Source: Thermomonospora catenispora (GTDB lineage: Bacteria > Actinomycetota > Actinomycetes > Streptosporangiales > Streptosporangiaceae). From it: 37,648 nucleotides of DNA. Made by a program: the position numbers and the translations under genes. Location: positions 1 to 37,648 of the forward strand of contig NZ_RRYT01000015.1 in the NCBI RefSeq assembly GCF_006363815.1. The letters are read 5' to 3'. Position 1 is the stretch's first letter. Each line of letters opens with the position of its first letter. A model generated the notes under the pieces. That model was not told where the DNA came from and did no database searches. It was given only the letters and a program-made list of their open reading frames with translations. Positions 16,068-23,748 of the stretch are shown piece after piece.

Positions 16068-16094
16068 TCGCATCGGCCCGCCCCGGCGCGCCGC

Positions 16095-16964
16095 TCAGTC
16101 GCCCCGGCGGAACTGGGCGATCGCCCCGGCCATCAGGACCAGGCCGGTCAGCACGACCAGCACGACCTCCAGCCACACCGGCACCAGCCACCCGTTCCAG
16201 GTCACCCCGGGATCGAACGCCCGCCGCAGCTCGGGCGAGACCTCCAGATGGGAGAACACCGTGTGGCGCAGCGGATCCACCGCATAGGTCAGCGGATTGA
16301 ACCGGGTCAGCACGCTCAGCCACGCCGGCAGGTCGTTCAGCGGGTACAGCGCGCCCGACAGGAACATCATCGGCATGATGCCCACCTGCATGATCCCGAA
16401 GAAGGACTGCATGCTGGCGATCCGCGCCGCCAGCAGCATCCCGAACGCCGCCAGCGAGAACGCCGTCAGGAACATCAGCCCCAGCAGCTCGGCCAGCAGG
16501 ACCGGGTCGTAGGGCACCCCCACCAACCCGGCCAGCGCCAGGACCAGCACGCTCTGCACGGTGGCGACCACGGCGCCGCCCAGGCACTTGCCGACCACGA
16601 TGGCGGTCCGGCTGACCGGTGCGACCAGCATCTCCCGCAGGAACCCGAACTCGCGGTCCCACACGATCGACCCGGCCGAGAACAGCGCCGTGAACATCAC
16701 CGACGTGGCGCACACGCCCGGGAAGATGAACGTCTTCAGGTCCACCTCGCCCGCCGGGCCCGGCCCGGACGTCATCAGAGTGGACAGGCCCGTGCCCATG
16801 ACCAGCAGCCACAGCAGCGGCTGCAGCAGATTGGCCACCAACCGCATCCGGTCCCGCCAGAACCAGATGAGCTCCCGGTGCAGGACGATCTTCACCGCCC
16901 GCAGGTCGTGCCGGACGCTGCGCTCGGGCACCCGCACCGCCTGAGGCGCCACCGCGACGCCCAT
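16095..16964 (-). CDS. ABC-2 type transporter permease (DrrB-like)
   Basis: Integral membrane protein (289 aa) of the ABC-2 family, partner of the ATPase encoded directly upstream. About six hydrophobic segments are visible: LLQPLLWLLVMGTG, the FPGVCATSVMFTAL region, VVATVQSVLVLALAGLVG, LLGLMFLTAFSLAAFG, IMQVGIMPMMFLSG and VWLEVVLVVLTGLVLMAG. The signature-like WDREFGFLREMLVAPVSR after the second segment is typical of daunorubicin-resistance-type exporters. GAGGAGGTGAC precedes ATG 16964. The start is 2 nt after the ATPase stop, so the two are co-translated. The substrate is unknown; drug or lipid export is the usual role. The divergent MarR gene suggests inducible control. Confidence 0.92.
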   Translation of the reverse strand: MGVAVAPQAVRVPERSVRHDLRAVKIVLHRELIWFWRDRMRLVANLLQPLLWLLVMGTGLSTLMTSGPGPAGEVDLKTFIFPGVCATSVMFTALFSAGSIVWDREFGFLREMLVAPVSRTAIVVGKCLGGAVVATVQSVLVLALAGLVGVPYDPVLLAELLGLMFLTAFSLAAFGMLLAARIASMQSFFGIMQVGIMPMMFLSGALYPLNDLPAWLSVLTRFNPLTYAVDPLRHTVFSHLEVSPELRRAFDPGVTWNGWLVPVWLEVVLVVLTGLVLMAGAIAQFRRGD

Positions 16965-16966
16965 CG

Positions 16967-17947
16967 TCACCTCCTCCCCCGCGCGACCATGCGCATCCAG
17001 TCGGCCCCGGACGCCTCGGCGTCGCGGATCGTCTTGCCCGTGAACGACATGAACACATCGTCCAGCGACGGCCGTGACACGCTCACCGACCGGATCGGCA
17101 CGCCCAGCTCGGCGAACAGCCGCGGCACGAACGCCTCGCCCGACGCCACCGCGAACGTCACCGCGCCCTCGGCGACCGCCGCCTCCACATCGAACCGCTC
17201 CTTCAACGCCGCGATCGCCGCCTCGTCGTCGTCGGTGCGGATCTGCACCCGGTCCTTGCCCACGCCCGCCTTGAGCGCCTCGGGCGTGTCCAGCGCCACG
17301 ATCCGACCCGCATCCATGATCGCGATGCGGTCGCAGTGCTCCGCCTCGTCCATGTAGTGGGTCGTCAGGAAGATCGTGATCTGCTCGGCGTCGCGCAACC
17401 GGCGGATGTAGTCCCAGATCGACGAGCGGGTCTGCGGATCCAGCCCGACCGTCGGCTCGTCGAGGAACAGCACCCGCGGCGAGTGCAGCAGCCCGCGGGC
17501 GATCTCCAGGCGGCGTTTCATGCCGCCCGAGTACGTCTGCACCAGGTCGCCGCGCCGGTCCCACAGCCCGACCATCTCCAGCACCTGCCGCATCCGCTCG
17601 CGCGTCGCCGAGCGCGGCATCCCGTACAGCTCGGCGTGGAAGCGCAGGTTCTGCTCGCCGCTCAGATACCCGTCCAGGGTCGGGTCCTGGAACACCAGGC
17701 CGATGTTGCGGCGCACCCGGTCGCGCTCGGACACCACGTCGTGCCCGGCGACCCGCGCCGTGCCCGCGGTGGGGCGCAGCAGGGTGCACAGCATGCTGAT
17801 GGTGGTGGACTTGCCGGCGCCGTTCGGGCCGAGGAACCCGAAGATCTCTCCGGGCTGGACGGCGAACTCGATCCCCCGCACGGCCTCGACGTCACCGAAC
17901 CGCTTGACCAAGCCGTCGACCTCGACGGCAGGTTCTCCGCTCGGCAT
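16967..17947 (-). CDS. ABC transporter ATP-binding protein (DrrA-like)
   Basis: Cytoplasmic ATPase (326 aa) energising the adjacent ABC-2 permease. Walker A is GPNGAGKST (40-48), the Q loop is VFQDPTLDG (85-93), the signature YSGGMKRRLEIARGL starts near 139, and Walker B with the catalytic Glu is RVLFLDEPTVGLDP (158-171). The C-terminal ~80 residues form the DrrA-type extension ending near SRPSLDDVFMSFTGK. ATG 17947 has GGGAGG 5 nt upstream and gives the family length. A promoter and an operator-like inverted repeat shared with the divergent MarR gene lie directly before it, which points to MarR control. Drug resistance is the family's classic role, but the substrate cannot be read. Confidence 0.94.
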   Translation of the reverse strand: MPSGEPAVEVDGLVKRFGDVEAVRGIEFAVQPGEIFGFLGPNGAGKSTTISMLCTLLRPTAGTARVAGHDVVSERDRVRRNIGLVFQDPTLDGYLSGEQNLRFHAELYGMPRSATRERMRQVLEMVGLWDRRGDLVQTYSGGMKRRLEIARGLLHSPRVLFLDEPTVGLDPQTRSSIWDYIRRLRDAEQITIFLTTHYMDEAEHCDRIAIMDAGRIVALDTPEALKAGVGKDRVQIRTDDDEAAIAALKERFDVEAAVAEGAVTFAVASGEAFVPRLFAELGVPIRSVSVSRPSLDDVFMSFTGKTIRDAEASGADWMRMVARGRR

Positions 17948-17969
17948 GCGGGCCTCCCTTGACTCCTTC

Positions 17970-18002
17970 GATTGGACTGCCCAACCATAGGAACGTCCAA
18001 TC
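17970..18002. promoter_or_regulatory. Operator-like inverted repeat between the ABC and MarR genes
   Basis: GATTGGAC (17970-17977) and GTCCAATC (17995-18002) are exact 8-bp arms 17 nt apart. A second, smaller dyad TTGG-N5-CCAA starts in the left arm (17972-17984). The site overlaps the -10 of the ABC operon and probably blocks both divergent promoters. Confidence 0.6.
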
Positions 18003-18013
18003 TTTTCCGTCAA
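17984..18013 (-). promoter_or_regulatory. Promoter of the ABC transporter operon
   Basis: On the minus strand TTGACG (18013-18008), an 18-nt spacer and TATGGT (17989-17984) form a -35/-10 pair. The predicted start lies about 30 nt before ATG 17947, and the inverted repeat at 17970-18002 overlaps it. Confidence 0.55.
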
Positions 18014-18027
18014 GAGAATTGTCGGAC

Positions 18028-18615
18028 ATGCCGGAGGAGCCCGCCGTGGCGCGTCCAGGACCAGCGGAGCGGCGAGACCACGCCTGCACCGCGCACACGC
18101 CGCCCGAACCCCTGCTGCGCGTTCCCACCTATCTGGTCGCCGAGCTGATGAAGCTGATCCGCCGCGAGTCGGCCCGCGAATCGGCCAACGCCCCGCCGAC
18201 CGGGGACCCCGCCGACTGCCTGCCCGTCCCGGCCGTGCTCGTGCTGGCGTGCGTGGCCGCCGAAGGTCCGATGTCGCAGCGGCAGGTCAGCGAGCGCCTG
18301 CGCATGGACCCCGCCGACGTGGTCGGCCTCGTCGACATGCTGGAAGGGCACGGATACGTCCGGCGCCGCCGCGACCCCGCCGACCGCCGCCGCTACGCCC
18401 TGGACGTCACCGAGGACGGACGGCTGTTCCTGAGCCGCCGCCGCGAGGCCGGGCTGCGCTTCAACCGGCGGCTGTTCGCCCCGCTGTCGGAGGAGGAACT
18501 GCGCCAGTTCACCGACATGATCATGCGGGTCCTCGCCCACCACGACCCCCGCTTCGCCGATCCCGACGCCCCTTGTCGTCCGCCCGGCCCCCACCGCCCC
18601 GATGCGGCCTCCTGA
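18028..18615 (+). CDS. MarR-family transcriptional regulator
   Basis: A 195-aa winged-helix dimeric regulator. The helix-turn-helix covers MSQRQVSERLRMDPADVVGLVDMLEGHGYV and the wing is RRRRDPADRRRYALDVTEDG, the textbook MarR arrangement. The C-terminal helices end in a Pro/Asp-rich tail. MarR proteins usually repress a divergent transporter or enzyme and release DNA on binding a phenolic ligand or on oxidation. Here the divergent neighbour is the ABC exporter, with an inverted repeat in the shared 80-nt region. ATG 18028 has AGAATT 7 nt before it, so a leaderless start is possible. The ligand is unknown. Confidence 0.92.
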   Translation: MPEEPAVARPGPAERRDHACTAHTPPEPLLRVPTYLVAELMKLIRRESARESANAPPTGDPADCLPVPAVLVLACVAAEGPMSQRQVSERLRMDPADVVGLVDMLEGHGYVRRRRDPADRRRYALDVTEDGRLFLSRRREAGLRFNRRLFAPLSEEELRQFTDMIMRVLAHHDPRFADPDAPCRPPGPHRPDAAS

Positions 18616-18625
18616 ACCGCCTCCC

Positions 18626-18645
18626 GGCATCGCGCCGGCGATGCC
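18626..18645. terminator. Hairpin between convergent marR and chelatase genes
   Basis: GGCATCGC-gccg-GCGATGCC forms a perfect 8-bp stem with a 4-nt loop, 10 nt after the MarR stop. It can serve both strands. Confidence 0.55.
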
Positions 18646-18701
18646 CTCTCCGCGGCCCCGGGGCCCGAGCCGCCGGCCGGCCCCGGCCCCGTACGAGCGG
18701 C

Positions 18702-19406
18702 TCAGGCGACGGGGACGGCGCCGAGGAGGCGCACACGCGCCTCGTCGTAGCGGTGCAGCACCAGACGCGCCACGGCCTCGTGGGCGCCGAGCGGCGCGGA
18801 CACCCGGTCGGCGCCCGAGGCCGCCATCCGGTCATGAAAGAACCCCGGCGCCAGCAGGTAGGAGGCCACCACCACCCGAGCGGCGCCCCGAGCGCGCCGC
18901 TCGGCCACCACATCGCCCAGAGCCGGACCGCCCGCGGCCACGAAGCCGCAGGGCACCGGCCTGCGCAGCCGCCGCGCCAGCAGACGGGCCGCCGTCCGCA
19001 CATCGTGCACGCCCGCCGGGTCGGACGAACCCGCGGCGCCCAGCACCACCGCGTCCCCTCCGGTCGGCGCCGCCTCCTCCAGCCGCGCCGCCAGCGTGGC
19101 GGCGAGCATGCGGTGCGGTCCCAGCGGGCGCGCCATCACCGCGTCCGGGCGGGCTCGCTCCGCCCTTCCGGGGAGGTCGACCAGCGCGTGGTAGCCGCGG
19201 GCCAGCAGCAGCGGCACCACCACCACCGGCCCGCGGGCGGCGCGGACCGCCTCCTCCAGGGCGGGCTCGGCGAGCTCGGCGTACGCCTCGGCGACCGGCA
19301 GCCGGGGCCGCAACGCGCGGACCCGGTCCAGCAGCGCCCGCACGGTGGCGGGGCCAGCCGGGTCGCGGGTGCCGTGCGCCACCGCGACCAGTGCGGGGAC
19401 GCTCAT
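18702..19406 (-). CDS. Sirohydrochlorin chelatase, CbiX/SirB family
   Basis: A 234-aa chelatase-fold protein with two tandem CbiX-type halves. The first opens with VAVAHGTRDPAG, containing the metal-binding His; the second contains VASYLLAPGFFHDRM with a second conserved His. These enzymes insert Fe2+ into sirohydrochlorin to give sirohaem, or Co2+ on the way to cobalamin. Its place as last gene of the nirB-nirD-nnaR unit favours iron and supply of sirohaem for NirB. The ATG at 19406 overlaps the upstream stop by 4 nt (ATGA). I do not assign a symbol because the metal cannot be decided from sequence. Confidence 0.9.
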   Translation of the reverse strand: MSVPALVAVAHGTRDPAGPATVRALLDRVRALRPRLPVAEAYAELAEPALEEAVRAARGPVVVVPLLLARGYHALVDLPGRAERARPDAVMARPLGPHRMLAATLAARLEEAAPTGGDAVVLGAAGSSDPAGVHDVRTAARLLARRLRRPVPCGFVAAGGPALGDVVAERRARGAARVVVASYLLAPGFFHDRMAASGADRVSAPLGAHEAVARLVLHRYDEARVRLLGAVPVA

Positions 19407-20590
19407 CGCGGCGCCTCCACCCGCACCGGATCGCACGCCAGCCGGTAGCCGCGTTTGACCACGGTCTCCACGATCCCGGGCCGGCCCAGGCCGCGCCGCA
19501 GCCGCGCCACCGCCATCTCCACCGCGTGCTCGTCGGCCTGCGGCCGGCCGTCACGGGCGAGCGCCGCGCCGTTGCCGTTGCCCACCATCCGGCTGGGCAG
19601 CACCGTGCACAGCTCGGCCCGGGAGACCACATGGCCGGGGCGGCGGGCCAGCGCCCGCAGGATCGCCATCGGGGCCGGGGCGATCGGGCGGAGCTGCCCG
19701 TCCAGCACCACCGCGTGGCCGCGCAGCTCCAGCGCGTGGCCGCGCACGTTGACCAGCCGGGAGCGGCGCCGCGGCAGGTCGGAGACGATCGCGCGGACCA
19801 GCGCGCCGATCCGGGCGCGTTCGGGCTGCACGGTCGGCACCCCGCGGCTGGTCAGCGGCTCGGCCGTCACCGGTCCCACGCAGGCGGCGACCGCGTGGGT
19901 GCGCAGCGCCTGCAGCAGCGCCTCCTCCAGACCGTCCTCGGCGGCCACCGCCAGCGTCGCGGTGACCGCCGGGGCGCTGGTGAAGGCGATCGCGTCGATC
20001 GTGCCGGCCACCACCTGCCCCACCAGCCGGCGCAGCGGCGAGGGGTCCTCGATGCGCGACCAGCGGTACACCGGAACCTCGATCACCTCGGCGCCGGCCG
20101 CGCGCAGCGCCTCGGCGAAGTCCGGTTGCGGCTGCCCGTACAGCTGCACCGCGATCCGGGCGCCGACCAGATCCCGGGCCAGCAGGTGCTGCAGCACCTC
20201 CTCGCAGCTCTCGGACTCCGGCGACCACTGCTCGGTCAGCCCGGCGGAGCGGATCGCGCCGCGCGCCTTGGGACCGCGGGCCAGGATCGGCACCCGGCGC
20301 AGACGTTCGATCAGCTCGTCGCGCAGGCCCCAGCCGTCCGCGGTCTCCAGCCAGGCGCGAAAGCCGATGCCGGTGGTGACCACCACATAGTCCAGTCGCC
20401 CGTCGATGCAGGCCGTGGTGGCGTGCATCAGCTCCTCGTCGTCGGCCAGCGGCACCAGCCGGATGGCGGGGGCGTGCACCACCCGCGCCCCGCGTCGTTC
20501 CAGCAGCGCCGCCAGCTCCTCGTGCCGGCGGGCCGCGGTCACTCCGATGGCGAACCCCGCCAGCGGCCCGCCGTCAGTGCTCATGGCCAC
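19403..20590 (-). CDS. nnaR: HemD-like/winged-helix regulator of nitrate assimilation (NnaR type)
   Basis: A 395-aa two-domain protein. Residues about 10-270 have the uroporphyrinogen-III synthase fold, with TTGIGFRAWLE and the hinge-type FTSAPAVTATLAVA. Residues about 290-385 are an OmpR/PhoB-type winged helix (PAPMAILRALARRPGHVVSRAEL...VEMAVARLRRGLG...VKRGYRLA). The same fusion in Streptomyces, NnaR, works with GlnR to activate nitrate/nitrite genes. The position between nirD and a sirohaem chelatase, 30 nt after nirD, fits that role. Whether the HemD half is still catalytic or only senses a tetrapyrrole cannot be read. The GTG at 20590 has GGAAGG 9 nt upstream; ATG 20584 is an alternative. 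Confidence 0.9.
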   Translation of the reverse strand: MAMSTDGGPLAGFAIGVTAARRHEELAALLERRGARVVHAPAIRLVPLADDEELMHATTACIDGRLDYVVVTTGIGFRAWLETADGWGLRDELIERLRRVPILARGPKARGAIRSAGLTEQWSPESESCEEVLQHLLARDLVGARIAVQLYGQPQPDFAEALRAAGAEVIEVPVYRWSRIEDPSPLRRLVGQVVAGTIDAIAFTSAPAVTATLAVAAEDGLEEALLQALRTHAVAACVGPVTAEPLTSRGVPTVQPERARIGALVRAIVSDLPRRRSRLVNVRGHALELRGHAVVLDGQLRPIAPAPMAILRALARRPGHVVSRAELCTVLPSRMVGNGNGAALARDGRPQADEHAVEMAVARLRRGLGRPGIVETVVKRGYRLACDPVRVEAPR

Positions 20591-20620
20591 CGCGGTCCGC
20601 CTTCCGATCGGTGGCAGCGT

Positions 20621-21001
20621 TCACGCCGACGCCACCTCCACCCGATCCTGCGGCGTCCGGCGGATCCGGAACGTGGGCAGGGCGACCCGGGGGTCGTCCA
20701 GGCACCGCCCGGTGCGCAGGTCGAACACCTGCTTGTACATCGGGGACGCCACGGTCGGGACGTCGCCGCGGGTGCCCAGGATGCCGCGGGAGATCACATA
20801 GGCGCCGCTGAAGGGATCGAAATTGGACAATGCATACAGTTCGCCGTCGAACGTCCGGAAGATCGCCACCTGGACGTCCTCGATCAGCGCCGCGACGCCC
20901 CGTTCGGGCAGCAGGTCGGAGTAGGCGCACACGTCGTGCCAGCGGATCGTCGACCGCTGCCCGACAGCGGTCGACGGTCGCGTCTGCACGTCTGCGGTCA
21001 T
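20621..21001 (-). CDS. nirD: Nitrite reductase (NADH) small subunit NirD
   Basis: A 126-aa subunit of cytoplasmic assimilatory nitrite reductase. It has the Rieske-type fold without the iron-sulphur ligands: the usual CPxH position reads SPMYKQVFDLRTGRCLDDP. That loss is normal for NirD, which serves a structural or regulatory role beside NirB. The segment YALSNFDPFSGAYVISRGI is a strong family match. The ATG at 21001 overlaps the nirB stop by 4 nt (ATGA), so the subunits are translationally coupled. Length is normal. Confidence 0.95.
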   Translation of the reverse strand: MTADVQTRPSTAVGQRSTIRWHDVCAYSDLLPERGVAALIEDVQVAIFRTFDGELYALSNFDPFSGAYVISRGILGTRGDVPTVASPMYKQVFDLRTGRCLDDPRVALPTFRIRRTPQDRVEVASA

Positions 21002-23538
21002 CGGCTCAGCACCTCCCGTTGGGGTCCGGTCCTCAGTACCGGCTTGATCTGGTCGCGTTCGGTCTCGAAGACGATGCTGGGATCGGGCACGTCGGGGGCG
21101 TTGACGAAGGAGACGAAGCGCCGCAGCTTGTCGGGGTCCTCCAGGGTGTCGCGCCACTCGTCGGAGTAGGACGCCACATGGCGCTCCATCGCCGCGTCCA
21201 GCTCGGCGCAGATCCCCAGCCGATCCTCGATGATCACTTCGCGCAGGTAGTCGATGCCGCCGTCCAGGCCCTCCAGCCAGCTCGCGGTGCGCTGCAGCCG
21301 GTCGGCGGTACGGATGTAGAACATCAGGAAGCGGTCGATGTAGCGGACCAGGGTCTCCTCGTCCAGGTCGGAGGCGAACAGGTCCGCGTGCCGGGGCCGC
21401 ATGCCGCCGTTGCCGGCCACGTACAGGTTCCAGCCCTTCTCGGTGGCGATGATCCCGAAGTCCTTGCTCTGCGCCTCGGCGCATTCGCGGGCACAGCCGG
21501 ACACCGCCGCCTTGAGCTTGTGCGGGGCGCGCAGGCCGCGGTAGCGCAGCTCCAGCCGGATCGCCAGGGCGACCGAGTCCTGCACGCCGTAGCGGCACCA
21601 GGTGGAGCCGACGCAGGACTTCACCGTGCGCAGCGCCTTGCCGTAGGCGTGACCGGACTCGAACCCGGCGTCCACCAGCCGCTTCCAGATCTGCGGCAGC
21701 TGCTCGACCCGGGCCCCGAACAGGTCGATCCGCTGCCCGCCGGTGATCTTGGTGTAGAGGCCGAAGTCGCGGGCCACCTCGCCGATCACGATCAGTTTCT
21801 CGGGGGTGATCTCCCCGCCGGGGATCCGCGGCACCACCGAGTAGGTGCCGTTCTTCTGCAGGTTGGCCAGGAAGTGGTCGTTGGTGTCCTGCAGCGCGGC
21901 CTGCTCCCCGTCCAGGATGTGCCCATTGCCGAGGCTGGCCAAGATCGAGGCGACCGCCGGCTTGCAGATGTCGCAGCCGCGGCCCCGCCCGTGCTCGGAG
22001 ATCAGCTGGGTGAAGGTGGTGATCCGGCGGACCCGCACGATGTCGAACAGCTCGGCGCGGCTGTGGTCGAAGTGCTCGCAGAGCGCCTTGTCGACCTCGA
22101 TGCCGGCCGCGACCAGCTCGGCGTCCAGCAGCCTCTTGACCAGGGGGACGCAGCTGCCGCAGGAGGCGCCGGCCCGGGTGCAGGATTTGACCCCGCCCAC
22201 GTCGGTGAGGCCCTCGTCGCGGATCGAGCGGCGGATGGTCTCGGCGGTGACGTTGTTGCAATTGCAGATCACGGTCGCGTCCGGCAGGTCGCCGCCGGCC
22301 GGTCCGACACCGCCGAACAGCGTCTGCCCGGGGCTGTCCGGCAGCGCGGAGCCCACGCAGGCGCGCAGCGTCGGGTAGGCGGAGGCGTCGCCGACCAGCA
22401 CGCCGCCCAGCAGGGTGCGGGCGTCGTCGCTGACGACGAGCTTGGTGTAGACGCCGTCGACCGGGTCGGTGTAGGTGACGCTGAGCGTCCCCTCCTCCCG
22501 GTCGGCGAACGGGTCGCCGAAGCTGGCCACGTCCACGCCCATCAGCTTCAGCTTGGTGGAGGTGTCGGCGCCTTCGAAGCGGGCGTTCCCGCTGCTCCCG
22601 CCCGCCTCGGCCAGCAGCTGGTCGGCGACCGCCTCGGCCATCGACAGGCACGGCCCGACCAGCCCGTAGACCCGGCCGCCGATCAGGGCGCACTCGCCGA
22701 TCGCGAACACCGCCGGGTCCGCGGTGCGGCAGGCGGCGTCGACCACGACGCCGCCGCGCTCGCCGACCGGCAGTCCGCAGCGGCGGGCCAGCTCGTCGCG
22801 GGGCCTGATGCCCGCGGAGAACACCACCACCCGGGCCTCCAGGGCCGAGCCGTCGCCGAGCCTCACCCGGGCGACCGCGCCGTCCTCGCCGGCCTCCAGG
22901 GCCGCCACGGGCGTCCCGGTGCGCACCCTCAGTCCCAGGGCCTCGATGTGGCGGCGCAGCATCGCCCCGCCGCCCTCGTCGAGCTGGCGCGGCATCAGCC
23001 AGGGGGCCACCTCGACCACGTGGGCGTCGACGCCCAGGCCCTGCAGTGCTCGGGCGGCCTCCAGGCCCAGCAGACCGCCGCCGATCACCACGCCGCCGGC
23101 GCCCGGCCGGGCGGCGCAGTGCTCGCGCAGCGCGTCCAGGTCGTCGATGGTGCGGTAGACGAACACCCCGGGCAGGTCCCGGCCCGGGACGGGGGGCACG
23201 AACGGTGATGAGCCGGTGGCCAGCACCAGTGCGTCGTAGCCGACCCGGCGCCCCGAGGCGGTGGTGACCGTGCGGGCCGTCCGGTCGATCTCGACCGCCG
23301 GATCACCGGTGTGGACGGTGACCTCGGGTCCGTGCGCGGGGAGGGCCAGATCGGCGCCCTCGGTGAGGTGGGAGGTCAGCGCCACCCTGTCGTAGGCGGG
23401 GCGCGGCTCCTCTCCGACGACGGTGATCCGCCAGGCGCCTGTGACGTCCCGCTCGCGCAGCGCTTCGACCAGGCGATGTCCGGCCGGGCCGTGACCGACC
23501 ACGACCAGCCTTTTGCGGGCTTCCCCTCCGACGTTCAT
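20998..23538 (-). CDS. nirB: Nitrite reductase (NADH) large subunit NirB
   Basis: Multidomain enzyme (846 aa) that reduces nitrite to ammonium with NADH. Order: FAD domain starting VVVGHGPAGHRLVE, NAD domain with GGVVIGGGLLGLEAA, NirB linker, BFD-type [2Fe-2S] domain (CNCNNV near 425 and CGSC near 455), nitrite/sulphite reductase ferredoxin half-domain, and the [4Fe-4S]-sirohaem domain (CVGSTWCRYG near 640, SGCARECAEAQ near 677). All four sirohaem-cluster Cys are present. It is the first gene of the nirB-nirD-nnaR-chelatase unit. A five-box, 11-bp-period element like a GlnR operator ends 22 nt before its ATG. Together with the nasA unit this completes assimilatory nitrate reduction. Confidence 0.97.
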   Translation of the reverse strand: MNVGGEARKRLVVVGHGPAGHRLVEALRERDVTGAWRITVVGEEPRPAYDRVALTSHLTEGADLALPAHGPEVTVHTGDPAVEIDRTARTVTTASGRRVGYDALVLATGSSPFVPPVPGRDLPGVFVYRTIDDLDALREHCAARPGAGGVVIGGGLLGLEAARALQGLGVDAHVVEVAPWLMPRQLDEGGGAMLRRHIEALGLRVRTGTPVAALEAGEDGAVARVRLGDGSALEARVVVFSAGIRPRDELARRCGLPVGERGGVVVDAACRTADPAVFAIGECALIGGRVYGLVGPCLSMAEAVADQLLAEAGGSSGNARFEGADTSTKLKLMGVDVASFGDPFADREEGTLSVTYTDPVDGVYTKLVVSDDARTLLGGVLVGDASAYPTLRACVGSALPDSPGQTLFGGVGPAGGDLPDATVICNCNNVTAETIRRSIRDEGLTDVGGVKSCTRAGASCGSCVPLVKRLLDAELVAAGIEVDKALCEHFDHSRAELFDIVRVRRITTFTQLISEHGRGRGCDICKPAVASILASLGNGHILDGEQAALQDTNDHFLANLQKNGTYSVVPRIPGGEITPEKLIVIGEVARDFGLYTKITGGQRIDLFGARVEQLPQIWKRLVDAGFESGHAYGKALRTVKSCVGSTWCRYGVQDSVALAIRLELRYRGLRAPHKLKAAVSGCARECAEAQSKDFGIIATEKGWNLYVAGNGGMRPRHADLFASDLDEETLVRYIDRFLMFYIRTADRLQRTASWLEGLDGGIDYLREVIIEDRLGICAELDAAMERHVASYSDEWRDTLEDPDKLRRFVSFVNAPDVPDPSIVFETERDQIKPVLRTGPQREVLSR

Positions 23539-23560
23539 GGGGCGATCCTCAGCAGGAGGC

Positions 23561-23609
23561 GTTTCGCGGCTGGGTCCCCTCTGTCACCGGCGTGTTAAAA
23601 GCCGCTCAC
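23561..23609 (-). promoter_or_regulatory. GlnR-like operator array upstream of nirB
   Basis: Read on the minus strand, five 5-bp boxes occur at exact 11-bp period: GTGAG (23605-23609), TTAAC (23594-23598), GTGAC (23583-23587), GACCC (23572-23576) and GAAAC (23561-23565). GlnR of actinomycetes binds GTnAC-n6-GAAAC units in this phasing. The same boxes in the same order precede nasA. A conserved segment continues to 23552. Confidence 0.65.
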
Positions 23610-23644
23610 CTTGAGACGTTTTCGTGGTCATCTCGTGACCTGAC

Positions 23645-23686
23645 GCGCAGACGGGACCCGCCGAGAACGGCGGGTCCCGTCTGCGC
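23645..23686. terminator. Terminator of the nasA operon, 19-bp perfect stem
   Basis: GCGCAGACGGGACCCGCCG (23645-23663), loop agaa, exact complement (23668-23686). It lies 62 nt past the stop of the flavoprotein gene and upstream of the nirB promoter, so it separates the nasA and nirB units. Confidence 0.8.
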
Positions 23687-23748
23687 GGTCGTTCGGTGTG
23701 CGGTCGTGATCGTCCGGTCGCGGCCGGCGACGTCGGGGCGCGGGCGGG

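Noticed and set aside
14557-16287. Plus-strand frame overlapping the sigma gene
   Set aside because: Arg/Pro/Gly-rich shadow in a different phase; the sigma gene is certain.
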